From Ureibacillus manganicus DSM 26584 (lineage in GTDB: Bacteria; Bacillota; Bacilli; Bacillales_A; Planococcaceae): a stretch of DNA of 64,000 nt. Location: positions 60,815-124,814 of the forward strand of contig NZ_JPVN01000013.1 of the NCBI RefSeq assembly GCF_000772945.1. Reading direction: 5' to 3'. Position numbers and translations under genes: made by a program. The notes beneath the pieces are model-generated. The model was not told the origin of the DNA and did no database searches. It worked only from the letters and a program-made list of their open reading frames with translations. How positions within the stretch are numbered: position 1 is the stretch's first letter; each line of letters begins with the position of its first letter. Below, piece after piece: positions 21,652 through 30,457 of the stretch.

Positions 21652-21966
21652 ATGAAAGAAATAACTTCTCTTGAACAATTTAATGAACTAATTAGTTCTG
21701 AACAACCGGTAATCGTTAAATTTTATGCAGGTTGGTGCCCAGATTGCACTCGTTTAAATATGTTTATTGATCCTATTATTGAAGAATATGCTCAATATGC
21801 ATGGTACGAAATCAACCGCGATGATTTCCCAGAATTAGCTGAAAAATATCAAGTAATGGGTATTCCAAGTTTACTAATTTACAAAAATGGAGAAAAATTA
21901 GCTCACTTACATAGTGCGAATGCAAAATCTCCTGAAGATGTTATTGGTTTTTTACAAGCTCAATAA
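21652..21966 (+). CDS. Thioredoxin family protein (WCPDC active site)
   Basis: Thioredoxin-fold protein of 104 residues with active site WCPDC (C29 and C32) and the cis-proline loop MGIPSLLIY near residue 78. The CPDC pair is unlike classical CGPC, and no partner is obvious nearby. ATG at 21652 is chosen because AAGGAG lies about ten bases upstream; the open frame has a GTG at 21643 that is too close to that site. It is divergent from the fad operon and has its own terminator. Confidence 0.88.
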   Translation: MKEITSLEQFNELISSEQPVIVKFYAGWCPDCTRLNMFIDPIIEEYAQYAWYEINRDDFPELAEKYQVMGIPSLLIYKNGEKLAHLHSANAKSPEDVIGFLQAQ

Positions 21967-21989
21967 TTAATTTGCGGTAATGTACGAAC

Positions 21990-22040
21990 GGCTATCTTTC
22001 TATTCTCTTATAGGGATTAGAAAGATGGCCTTTTCTTTTT
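21990..22040 (+). terminator. Terminator after the thioredoxin-like gene
   Basis: GGCTATCTTTCTA (21990-22002) pairs with TTAGAAAGATGGCC (22017-22030), followed by TTTTCTTTTT. Confidence 0.8.
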
Positions 22041-22122
22041 AAGTTAAATAAATTTACAAGATGGAAGTAGAAGCAACGATAGATTACAATTAATGTAATA
22101 ATAGGAAAGGGGATAGAAAGAA

Positions 22123-22326
22123 ATGCCATATGTAAATATTAAAATTACAAATGAAAATGTAACACCTGAAAAGAAAGCACAGCTTATTGCAGGCGCGACT
22201 CAATTATTAGTTGATGTATTAGGAAAAAATCCTGCTACTACGGTTGTTGTTATTGATGAAGTGGATACAGATAACTGGGGGATTGCTGGTGAGACAGTGA
22301 CGGAAAGAAGAAAAGCTGGGAAGTAG
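22123..22326 (+). CDS. 4-oxalocrotonate tautomerase family enzyme
   Basis: Tiny tautomerase of 67 residues. After removal of the initiator Met, Pro1 of MPYVNIKIT is the catalytic base of the family, and the length is typical of 4-OT subunits (about 62). The physiological substrate is not evident from context; no aromatic meta-cleavage genes are near. ATG follows AGGAAAGGGG. The gene's 3' end faces repeat array 1, and no conventional terminator separates them. Confidence 0.88.
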   Translation: MPYVNIKITNENVTPEKKAQLIAGATQLLVDVLGKNPATTVVVIDEVDTDNWGIAGETVTERRKAGK

Positions 22327-22397
22327 TTTTTTATTGTATTGGATACATTCTTTGGTTTTAGTTTAAGTGATCTTGCATAATTTGATTTGGCACATTT

Positions 22398-23437
22398 GTG
22401 CAATGAGAGCGGCTCTCTGTTACCTTTGAAGCGGGTTTTCTTTCCGTTTGGGCACTGAGAGACGTGCTCTGTTACCTTTGAAGTGAATTTTCATTTCACT
22501 TGGGCACTGAGAGCGGCTCTCTGTTACCTTTGAAGCGAGTTTTCATTTGATTAGGGCACTGAAAGCGGCTCTCTGTTACCTTTGAAGCGAGTTTTCATTT
22601 CACTTGGGCACTGAGAGCGGCTCTCTGTTACCTTTGAAGCGGATTTTCTTTTGATTTGGGCACTGAGAGCGGCTCTCTGTTACCTTTGAAGCGGGTTTTC
22701 TTTCCTTTTGGGCACTGAGAGACGTGCTCTGTTACCTTTGAAGTGAGTTTTCATTTCACTTGGGCACTGAGAGACGCTTTCTGTTACTTTTGAAGCAGGT
22801 TTTCATTTGATTAGAGCACTGAGAGCAGCTCTCTGTTACCTTTTGGAAGTTATTTCGGTTTGTATTGGCACATACAACACTTCTATGTTACCTTTCGTCT
22901 CCCTTTTCTGTTTGCCGGGGCACATAGAGCTCCTCTATGTTACCTTTCGAATCTAATTTCTGCTTGCTGGGGCACATAGAGCTCCTCTATGTTACCTTCC
23001 GAATCTAACTTCTGCATGCCAGGGCACATAGAGCTCCTCTATGTTACCTTCCGAATCTAACTTCTGCATGCCAGGGCACATAGAACGCTTCTATGTTACC
23101 TTTCGTCTCTCATTTCTGTTTGCCGGGGCACATAGAGCTCCTCTATGTTACCTTTCGAATCTAATTTCTTCTTGCCGGGGCACATAGAGCGCTTCTATGT
23201 TACCTTTCGTCTCCCTTTTCGGCTTACCGGGGCACATAGAGCTCCTCTATGTTACCTTCCGAATCTAACTTCTGCTTGCTGGGGGCACATAGAGCTCCTC
23301 TATGTAACCTTGCGAATTCAAATTCGGCTTACCAGGGCACATAGAGCTCCTCTATGTTACCTCCCAATCTAATTTCTGATCCCCGAAGCACATAGAGCGC
23401 CTCTATGTTGCCGTCCAGCTCCTACTTCAAGTTGTTG
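22398..23437. repeat. Tandem repeat array 1: 20 units of 52 bp with hairpin core
   Basis: The conserved box GTTACC recurs at 22419, 22471, 22523, 22575, 22627, 22679, 22731, 22783, 22835, 22887, 22939, 22991, 23043, 23095, 23147, 23199, 23251, 23304, 23356 and 23407 (GTTGCC), so the step is 52 bp with one 53 and one 51. The first nine units (type A) have the core CACTGAGAGCGGCTCTCTG, and the last eleven (type B) have CACATAGAGCTCCTCTATG. Both are hairpin-forming, both start GGCAC and end GTTACC, and the register is unbroken across the A/B junction. It fills the gap between two convergent genes and cannot be coding, since 52 shifts the frame at every unit. Confidence 0.95.
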
Positions 23438-23478
23438 GGGGTATAAAAACTCTACTAATCCCTATAAACCGATATCTT

Positions 23479-24174
23479 TTACTCAGTGATCTTCAAAATA
23501 TCCTTAAGTTCCGTCAACTGCCGAATCTCATAAGTTGGCTCAACGTCAATATTTTTCTTTTTATAATGAGGGTTAAACCAACAAGTATCAATATCCGCAT
23601 TAAATCCACCTTGTATATCAGATGTTAACGAGTCCCCAATAATTAATGTGGTGCCCCGCTCACATTTCTTCAACTGACCAAACACATAGTCAAAAAACTC
23701 AAACTTTGGCTTCTGAAAACCTATTTCTTCAGAGACAAAAACATGTTGGAAATACGGTGCTAAGCCGGAATCCTTTAATCTTTTTTCCTGCGTCGACACG
23801 ACTCCATTTGTGACAATAAATAGGTCATACTTCTCATATAAATCTAGAATTAATTCCATTGCACCATCTATTAGTTGATGTCCTTCATCTAAATAACTTC
23901 TATATTTCCTTTCAAATTCAACACCATCAACCTTTTTTCCGTAATGTTCAAAAAATATAGCAAATCTCGTATTCAACAATTCTTCTCTGCCAATTTTACC
24001 TTCTTCATGAGCTCGCCAAAGTCCAGTGTTGAACATTTTATAGGTTTCTTTCATATCATCTGTTAAGGGAATTTGTAATTCCATAAAAAGTTTTGACAAT
24101 GCTTCATTTTCCGCTTGACCAAAGTCAAGCAATGTATCATCAAGATCAAATAGTAATGTTTGGTATTGCTTCAA
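23479..24174 (-). CDS. HAD-superfamily phosphatase, YjjG/YfnB-type
   Basis: HAD hydrolase with motif I FDLDDT (nucleophile D10, acid/base D12), motif II Thr/Ser in VTNGV, and motif IV GDSLTSD. The 231-residue protein resembles noncanonical pyrimidine nucleotidases (YjjG) and B. subtilis YfnB, so a 5'-nucleotidase role is likely though unproved. I start it at TTG 24174 because TTGGAGGT is spaced correctly and the product then begins MKQYQTLLFDLDDT. The upstream TTG at 24189 is inside the ribosome site. Confidence 0.88.
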   Translation of the reverse strand: MKQYQTLLFDLDDTLLDFGQAENEALSKLFMELQIPLTDDMKETYKMFNTGLWRAHEEGKIGREELLNTRFAIFFEHYGKKVDGVEFERKYRSYLDEGHQLIDGAMELILDLYEKYDLFIVTNGVVSTQEKRLKDSGLAPYFQHVFVSEEIGFQKPKFEFFDYVFGQLKKCERGTTLIIGDSLTSDIQGGFNADIDTCWFNPHYKKKNIDVEPTYEIRQLTELKDILKITE

Positions 24175-24265
24175 TGTCGCTACCTCCAAGTTGAGCTGAA
24201 TCTATGTTATAATCAATTTTCTAATAATAATATTACACTATGCCATACATTAAAGGTGAGAAATC

Positions 24266-24781
24266 ATGAAAGTCCAACTTAATATCGCTGGTTTTTCCCA
24301 ATATGACAGTACTATATTACAAAAGTATCAATCTTCCGCATGTGGACCAACCACAATCTACGTTATTTTACGATATTTATTAAAAAATTCCTCAGAATTA
24401 AAAAATATTAATGAACTATACAATATACTTGGCGGCACAAAGATTGGCCTATTTAAATGGAGGCTCATTAAGCGACTGCGAAAGCTTCTAGGTTCAAATT
24501 GGAATGTTTCAGAATGCTCGCTTCAAGAAGCGTTACATCAGATTGATATAGGACGCCCCGTGGCATTAAAATTTGATCAATATTTTTCTTTTCAATGGAG
24601 ATCAAAGCACACATTTAAATACCATTGGGTTCCATTAATTGGTTATGAATGGAAAAATGATGAATTATTTTTAATCGTCCATGATAATGGTTCGAGAACA
24701 AGAAAGAGTCAAATTCGAAAAGTTCCGTACTCGGTTAATATCAAAGTACTGTCTTTTGTAAAAATAGAAGCCAATATCTAA
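24266..24781 (+). CDS. C39-like papain-fold cysteine peptidase domain protein
   Basis: A 171-residue protein of the peptidase C39-like type. The likely nucleophile is C26 in SSACGPTT, the histidine is H120 in KYHWVPLIGYE, and D140/N141 in VHDNGS could complete the triad. There is no signal peptide or membrane segment, so it is probably cytosolic. No bacteriocin or transporter gene stands next to it. The ATG follows AGGTGAGAAATC. Exact substrate is unknown; the family also contains inactive members, though here the catalytic residues are all present. Confidence 0.7.
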   Translation: MKVQLNIAGFSQYDSTILQKYQSSACGPTTIYVILRYLLKNSSELKNINELYNILGGTKIGLFKWRLIKRLRKLLGSNWNVSECSLQEALHQIDIGRPVALKFDQYFSFQWRSKHTFKYHWVPLIGYEWKNDELFLIVHDNGSRTRKSQIRKVPYSVNIKVLSFVKIEANI

Positions 24782-24955
24782 AAGATATGAACTATTGGGT
24801 GCATTATTATGATAGCTTCTTTCAGTGTATAGTTTGTATGACAAGTAGCTCGAGATCGCACTCCATCCCATTACAAGAAAAATAACATAAACACAGCAAA
24901 TTCCACATATATATTTCTTATGCCATTAATTTTTCTCTCGTGAAAAGTTAATAAA

Positions 24956-24999
24956 ATAGGGTGCAATTTTGAAATTTCACTTTCAAGTTTGCACCCTCT
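24956..24999 (-). terminator. Terminator after the 5'-3' exonuclease gene
   Basis: AGGGTGCAA (24958-24966) pairs with TTGCACCCT (24989-24997), and an inner TTGAAA/TTTCAA stem closes the loop. On the minus strand it is followed by ATTTTATT. The exonuclease stop is six bases away. Confidence 0.75.
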
Positions 25000-25004
25000 T
25001 ATTA

Positions 25005-25892
25005 TTATGCGAAAGAATATAAAGACTTCGCATGCTTGACGATTAATCTAAATCCTCTTTGTTCAAGTTCATCAAAACGAGTTGTAGAATAATCCTCTAA
25101 CAATAATTCCTCTAAATGTGCATCAATCTCCATGCCAGTTTCAATTGTCGCTAATTGATGCGAAAGTTTTAACATCTCAACGTTTTCGGCAATTTTTGTC
25201 CGTTGCGCAGGTTTTAACTTCTCCAGATTATTTAAAACCTCATCAATTGAACCATAATTTTGGATTAACTGTAGCGCTGTTTTAGGCCCAATTCCTTTTA
25301 CTCCAGGGTAGCCGTCACTAGAATCACCCATAAAAGCTTTCACATACGCAAATTGTTGTGGTTCAATTTGGTATTCCTCTTTAAAACGTTCTTCCGTATA
25401 CACGTCGTACTCTGTGTAACCTTTTTTTGTAAACGCAATCGTTGTCGCGGGATTTAACAATTGTAGTAAGTCTTTATCGCCACTAATGATCGTAATATCC
25501 GCGTCATCTTTCCACTTCTCTACCATGGAACCAATTGTGTCGTCTGCTTCCATACCTTCTACACCGAAGTTTTTCCAACCAATCATTTCTGAAACCTCTT
25601 TTGCCATATCAAATTGAGGTAGCATTTCTTCTGGAGGTGCCGGACGGTTTGCTTTATAACCATCAAACAATTCATTTCGAAACGTTTGTGCCCCCATATC
25701 CCAACATACAGCTAAGTGAGTCGGTTTCATTAAACTTTGAGCTGTTAAAACATGTCGTGCAAATCCTTGCACACCGTTTGTAGGTGTCCCATCTTCTAAT
25801 CTTATATATTGACCCATTGCACTTGAAGCAAAAAATGAACGGAATAATAATGCCATACCATCCACAACTAATAAATGTGGTTTCTTTGTCAT
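25005..25892 (-). CDS. 5'-3' exonuclease (flap endonuclease-like, YpcP type)
   Basis: Stand-alone homologue of the DNA polymerase I 5' nuclease domain, 295 residues. Metal-binding acidic motifs are visible at VVDGMALLFR (N-terminus), MEADDTIG (about 118) and SGDKDLL, followed by the helix-hairpin-helix region GVKGIGPKTALQL (about 199-211). This is the ypcP/exonuclease family, expected to remove RNA primers and flaps redundantly with PolA. ATG follows AGAGGG. It is transcribed alone. Confidence 0.92.
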   Translation of the reverse strand: MTKKPHLLVVDGMALLFRSFFASSAMGQYIRLEDGTPTNGVQGFARHVLTAQSLMKPTHLAVCWDMGAQTFRNELFDGYKANRPAPPEEMLPQFDMAKEVSEMIGWKNFGVEGMEADDTIGSMVEKWKDDADITIISGDKDLLQLLNPATTIAFTKKGYTEYDVYTEERFKEEYQIEPQQFAYVKAFMGDSSDGYPGVKGIGPKTALQLIQNYGSIDEVLNNLEKLKPAQRTKIAENVEMLKLSHQLATIETGMEIDAHLEELLLEDYSTTRFDELEQRGFRLIVKHAKSLYSFA

Positions 25893-26001
25893 AATAAAAC
25901 CCTCTCTATCATGTAGTCCTATTATTATAACAAATTACTAATGTTTAAGTTGGTATGGTTTACTGGAAATATATATATCTACTAGTAGAGTATTCTTCTA
26001 T

Positions 26002-26721
26002 TTAGATCCGTTTTTCTCTCCATTGATTTAATTTAGCAACCATCCTGAAGACGAATGACTTTGCAATATACCCTGAAAACACCGTTACTTCACTACCACC
26101 AAAATAAGAGCTGCAGCGAATTGAAGATTCGAGATCCACTCCACCAAAGTCGTATACTGAAAACCCAAGATTCCGGAACATCTTCATATTTTCCCAACAT
26201 AACAATAAATTTGACTTATTAGACTCGTCCAAATTTATATTAGCTACATATAAAAGTAAAGTGTTTTGTCCATCAGCTACATAAACACGATATCCTAATG
26301 TTTCATTTGTATCGTTTTCAATTTTCGTTACGATTAGCGCATCTTGATCTCTTAAAAGTAGTAGCGATTGAAATTTAGAACGGTTGATTTTATCTATACT
26401 TGTATTTATATTCTCATTATAAAATCGTTGGAAATCTCTTATTTGTTCATCGGAAGGATTTTTTATTGGTATGATTTTATATTTATCAATATTATATTCA
26501 AATAAGATATCCTTCGTTCCATTTGGAAGATTATTTAAAAAAGTTGCTTCATCTTGTTGCAAATCTACATGAACTGTACGTTTACTTTGCAACCTACGAC
26601 TCGGTTTTAGGCGATGTGTATAGCAAGAGACTTTTGCTTTATATCTACTCTTAACTCTTTTATTTTCAAAATATATATCATTCGTCGGTATAGTTAGAAA
26701 GTTTCTATTAATTTGCAACAT
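26002..26721 (-). CDS. Hypothetical protein with GNAT/FemAB-like acyltransferase region
   Basis: A 239-residue protein I do not recognise by name. The C-terminal half has features of FemAB/GNAT-fold acyltransferases: a middle strand ending LLLYVANI, the segment NLGFSVYDFGGVD (about 186-198), and a final FGGSEVTVFSGYIA stretch. The N-terminal 70 residues are basic and without a visible domain. No signal peptide is present. The ATG follows GGAGGGG. It has a divergent promoter region shared with the SPFH gene. Acyl donor and acceptor cannot be told from sequence. Confidence 0.6.
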   Translation of the reverse strand: MLQINRNFLTIPTNDIYFENKRVKSRYKAKVSCYTHRLKPSRRLQSKRTVHVDLQQDEATFLNNLPNGTKDILFEYNIDKYKIIPIKNPSDEQIRDFQRFYNENINTSIDKINRSKFQSLLLLRDQDALIVTKIENDTNETLGYRVYVADGQNTLLLYVANINLDESNKSNLLLCWENMKMFRNLGFSVYDFGGVDLESSIRCSSYFGGSEVTVFSGYIAKSFVFRMVAKLNQWREKRI

Positions 26722-27041
26722 ATCGTCTACCCCTCCATTAATAAATTTAGTATCCTTTTTTTCTTACTTCATTTAATTTCCCTGGAAATAACCGATGATT
26801 CGACAACCTGCAATTGGTTAAATCAATTTATCTTCATCTATTCAAAATATATTCTTCATTTTATTATTTAGAACAAAGTTGCTAGTTTTTTATCAAACAA
26901 ACTTATATAAATGAAAAGAACTTTCTCATACTTTTATATAGAGATTTCAGAAAAACTTTAACGTTTTATAAATCTTTCGAAAATTTCAATAAAAACAATA
27001 GTATAATGTCTTTATAAATATGTATTTGGAGGGATCTTGCG
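26722..27041. other. Divergent intergenic region, promoter for the SPFH gene
   Basis: About 320 very AT-rich bases. A TATAAT -10 box at 27002-27007 is plausible for the rightward SPFH gene, but no good -35 is seen at normal spacing. No gene, repeat or RNA was recognised. Confidence 0.4.
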
Positions 27042-28367
27042 ATGGGTTTACTGAGAGCTGGGGTCGGTGCATTATCAGGTGTACTAGCAGATCAATGGAG
27101 AGAATATTTCTATTGTGAATCAATGCCTGCAGATGTACTAATTACAAAAGGTGAAAAACGTACGGGAAAACGAAGCTCCAACCGAAAAGGTAGCAATAAT
27201 ATTATTTCAAACGGCTCAATTATTGCGGTTAATGAAGGACAATGTATGATTATTGTTGAACAAGGAAAGATTGTTGAGTTCTGCTCAGAACCTGGTGAAT
27301 TTGTTTACGACACATCAACAGAACCAAGTATTTTCTACGGAGATTTAAATGAAAATATTAAAAGAAGCTTTGAATCTTTAGGTAAACGTTTCACATTTGG
27401 CGGTGAACCAGGGAAAGATCAACGTGTGTATTATTTTAATAAAAAAGAAATCCCAGGAAATAAATACGGAACACCTACACCGATTCCTTTCAGAGTTATT
27501 GATCGTAACATTGGGCTAGATATCGACATTTCCATTCGATGTCATGGTGAATATTCCTTTAAAATTATCGACCCTATTCTTTTCTATACAAATGTAGCTG
27601 GAAATGTAGAAGATGATTTCAAGCGAAACACAATCGAGGGTCAACTGCGTTCTGAACTACTAACTGCTCTACAACCTGCTTTTGCAAAAATCTCAGCAAG
27701 TGGAATTCGTTACAGTGAATTACCTGGACATACATTAGAACTTGCTAAACTATTGAATGAAGTGCTCTCTGAAAAATGGGGGCAAATACGAGGAATTGAA
27801 ATTGTATCCTTTGGAATAAATTCTGTTAAAGCTTCTGAAGAAGATGAAAACATGATTAAACAGCTACAAAGAAGTGCTGTTTTCCGTAACCCGAATATGG
27901 CTGGTGCAACATTAGTTGATGCTCAAAGTGAGGCAATGAGAAACGCAGCTAAAAATGAGGGTGGTGCATTTGTTGGCTTTGCTGGTATGAACATGGCACA
28001 GCAAGCTGGTGGCTTAAATGCTAGTAACTTGTTCGCTATGGGCCAAGAGCAACAGCCCGCGCAGCAAGCACCAACACAACCAGCTGCCAATACACCTTCA
28101 GCAGATAAATGGAAATGTTCTTGTGGCACGGAGAATACTGGTAACTTCTGTTCTGAATGTGGATCAAAGAAACCTGTGGATGATTCCTGGACGTGTAATT
28201 GTGGAACTGTTAATAAAGGGAAGTTCTGTATGGAGTGTGGAACTCCTAAACCATCAAACAAAAAAATCATCTGTGACAAATGCGGCTGGGAGCCACAAAA
28301 TCCGTCTTTAACTCCAAAATTCTGCCCTGAATGTGGTGATGTCATTAACGAACAGGATCATCAATAA
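27042..28367 (+). CDS. SPFH-domain protein with C-terminal zinc ribbons (YdjI-like)
   Basis: A 441-residue protein related to B. subtilis YdjI. The SPFH/band-7 region covers about 30-290 (VNEGQCMIIVEQGKIVEF early on). An Ala/Gln/Pro linker (about 330-350) follows, then three Cys4 zinc-ribbon modules of the form CXC-X10-CXXC between about 355 and 437. Such proteins join membrane-stress assemblies with PspA in B. subtilis, but no pspA is seen here. ATG follows GGAGGG. It is 15 bases upstream of a second zinc-ribbon protein, so the two form an operon. Confidence 0.85.
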   Translation: MGLLRAGVGALSGVLADQWREYFYCESMPADVLITKGEKRTGKRSSNRKGSNNIISNGSIIAVNEGQCMIIVEQGKIVEFCSEPGEFVYDTSTEPSIFYGDLNENIKRSFESLGKRFTFGGEPGKDQRVYYFNKKEIPGNKYGTPTPIPFRVIDRNIGLDIDISIRCHGEYSFKIIDPILFYTNVAGNVEDDFKRNTIEGQLRSELLTALQPAFAKISASGIRYSELPGHTLELAKLLNEVLSEKWGQIRGIEIVSFGINSVKASEEDENMIKQLQRSAVFRNPNMAGATLVDAQSEAMRNAAKNEGGAFVGFAGMNMAQQAGGLNASNLFAMGQEQQPAQQAPTQPAANTPSADKWKCSCGTENTGNFCSECGSKKPVDDSWTCNCGTVNKGKFCMECGTPKPSNKKIICDKCGWEPQNPSLTPKFCPECGDVINEQDHQ

Positions 28368-28382
28368 GGAGGTGCACAGAAC

Positions 28383-29492
28383 ATGACCCATGAACGTCAA
28401 GAAGAATATTTAAAAGAAGTTGACGAACATGATGCGAAATGCCCTACTTGTGGCGCATCCATTCAGTTTAATCCCTCATCTGGGAAGCTGCATTGTAACT
28501 ATTGTGGTTACGAAGAAGATGTAGTTCAGCCAGAAGCATTGGAAGATCAATTCGCAAAAGAATTAGATTTTAATCAAGCTGAATCACAAAAAAGTTTTGA
28601 ATGGGGTAAAGAAAAAAAGGTTGTTATTTGTGATGCTTGTGCGGCTGAAATGATTTACGATGCACTCGAAGTGGCCAATGTCTGTCCTTATTGTGGTTCA
28701 AACCATGTGATGGAAGCAGCAGCAGAAAACTCATTAGAACCTAATGGCATTATCCCTTTTGCTGTAACTAAGGAACAGGCAAATGTGAATTTCAGAAAGT
28801 GGATTAAAAGAAAATGGTTTGCGCCAAACGAAGCAAAACGTTCGGCAAAAGCAGATGCATTTTCTGGAGTCTATTTACCTTATTGGACATTTGATACAAA
28901 CACTCGCTCAAGTTACACTGCACGCTACGGTAAAAATCGTACCGTAACAGATAAAGATGGAAAAACACATGTTGAAACAGACTGGTATAACACAAGTGGT
29001 ACTTACGAAAGATTTATCGATGATCATCTTGTTCGGGCATCGAGCCGTTACAATGAAAATATTCTAAGACAAGTAGAACCATTTGGAACGAACCAATCTC
29101 TTACATTTAACAAGGATTTTCTCCATGGGTACATCGCTGAGCGTTATAGTGTAGGTTTAGAGGACGGTTGGTTACAAGCGAAGGCAGAAATTCGTAAACA
29201 ACTGCATCAGGAAATCGATAGTCATATTCGAATGAGACATAATGCCGATAAGGTTTCAAATCTACAAGTTTCAGTAGTTTATTCAAAGGTTAAATATAAA
29301 TATTTAATGTTACCATTATGGCTATCCTCATTTAAGTTTAAAGATAAAATCTATCAATTTATGGTAAATGGACAAACAGGTAGAGTTGGTGGGCAATCTC
29401 CTATTTCACCAATTAAAGTTGTATTTGCTGTATTACTAGGACTGATTGCTGCTGGAATAGTAATTTATCTTTACAATGAAGGCTATATTTAA
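28383..29492 (+). CDS. Zinc-ribbon membrane-anchored protein (YdjG-like)
   Basis: A 369-residue protein with two Cys4 ribbons at the N-terminus (CPTCGAS with CNYCGYE; CDACAAE with CPYCGSN, about residues 20-105), a long central domain and one C-terminal membrane helix (VVFAVLLGLIAAGIVIYLY, about 344-362). This is the YdjG-type TFIIB zinc-ribbon family, found with SPFH proteins. The start is seven bases after AAGGAGGTG. It is the second gene of the SPFH operon. Function is unknown; a role at the membrane with its neighbour is inferred. Confidence 0.82.
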   Translation: MTHERQEEYLKEVDEHDAKCPTCGASIQFNPSSGKLHCNYCGYEEDVVQPEALEDQFAKELDFNQAESQKSFEWGKEKKVVICDACAAEMIYDALEVANVCPYCGSNHVMEAAAENSLEPNGIIPFAVTKEQANVNFRKWIKRKWFAPNEAKRSAKADAFSGVYLPYWTFDTNTRSSYTARYGKNRTVTDKDGKTHVETDWYNTSGTYERFIDDHLVRASSRYNENILRQVEPFGTNQSLTFNKDFLHGYIAERYSVGLEDGWLQAKAEIRKQLHQEIDSHIRMRHNADKVSNLQVSVVYSKVKYKYLMLPLWLSSFKFKDKIYQFMVNGQTGRVGGQSPISPIKVVFAVLLGLIAAGIVIYLYNEGYI

Positions 29493-29514
29493 ATCCATTA
29501 ATTTCATATATGAA

Positions 29515-29542
29515 AAGGCACTTCTTTCACTAGAAGTGCCTT
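29515..29542. terminator. Bidirectional terminator
   Basis: Perfect 11-bp stem AAGGCACTTCT (29515-29525) / AGAAGTGCCTT (29532-29542) between two convergent genes. Its right edge overlaps the stop codon of the leftward phosphatase gene. Confidence 0.85.
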
Positions 29543-30305
29543 ATATTTTGACTGTATATGAAAATACTTCTTCTTCTCTCTTAGCAGCATATACCGTTAG
29601 CTCATTCGAACCTTTCGTAATAACAACACCATGAAGTTGACCATTTTCATAAATGACCCCACCATCTATGCCAATTTTTTTATGGCAAGGTGAAACCCAT
29701 ACGTCATAACTTTTGTTTTTATTTAAATTTGGGGTCGGTGTGTGACCGAAAACAACAATTTCTTTTGCTAGATGAGGAGTTGAATGAAATTCATCTCTTA
29801 TCCAGTAAAAGTTTTCTTCTTTTGTCTCTTTAAAATCTTCTACATGAACATCAATCCCAGCATGAACAAATAAATAGGAATCCCATTCATAATATACTTT
29901 CAAGTTTTTAATAAATTCAAGTTCTACAGAAAATTGCTCCTTTACTTTTGAGGCCAACTCTAATACATTCACATCACTAAAAATAATGTTTTCCTTTAAC
30001 TCGGGAAATAAACTATGTATCGTTGCAGTTCCACCAACTTTTTCATGAAAAAAAAATTCTGAAGACTTTTCTGTATTATTCAGCCAATACAATAAAATCT
30101 GCTCATGATTTCCACTAATCGCAATGGCTCCATAATTTTTCGTAAGATCCATAACCTTTTGTAAAACTTTCAAGCTATCGGGACCACGGTCAATATAATC
30201 TCCTAGAAATACAAGTTGTTCTTCTTCTGGATTCCATTTGGTCAAAATGTTCTCTAGTAGTTCATAATTACCATGAATATCACCAACGACAAACACTTTA
30301 TCCAT
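29541..30305 (-). CDS. PPP-family metallophosphatase
   Basis: Calcineurin-like serine/threonine phosphatase or diadenosine-polyphosphatase relative, 254 residues. All PPP metal motifs are present: GDIHG (8-12), GDYIDRG (35-41), GNHE (65-68), and later FVHAGID and FGHTP. Bacterial members hydrolyse phosphoproteins or Ap4A, and the sequence does not tell which. The ribosome site is weak (GGGATGTG). It is transcribed alone toward the terminator it shares with the SPFH operon. Confidence 0.85.
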   Translation of the reverse strand: MDKVFVVGDIHGNYELLENILTKWNPEEEQLVFLGDYIDRGPDSLKVLQKVMDLTKNYGAIAISGNHEQILLYWLNNTEKSSEFFFHEKVGGTATIHSLFPELKENIIFSDVNVLELASKVKEQFSVELEFIKNLKVYYEWDSYLFVHAGIDVHVEDFKETKEENFYWIRDEFHSTPHLAKEIVVFGHTPTPNLNKNKSYDVWVSPCHKKIGIDGGVIYENGQLHGVVITKGSNELTVYAAKREEEVFSYTVKI

Positions 30306-30457
30306 CTAACACACATCCCAAATTAGTTTATATACTAAACTTCGCATATCAAAATGCTCAGTAACCACTTCTAATGTATTCCGATGTATCTATTATAATA
30401 CACATGTAATGTGAATGGTGACTTATATCACCAAAAAAAGACAGACATAAAGTCTGC

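Noticed and set aside
23145..23372. Open frame of 75 codons inside array 1
   Set aside because: It is made wholly of repeat units whose 52-bp step changes frame every unit; it has no ribosome site and no homology.
22398..23437. Array 1 as a CRISPR array
   Set aside because: The unit is contiguous: repeats are not separated by unique spacers of equal length, the variable part is itself conserved between units, and no cas genes are in the window.
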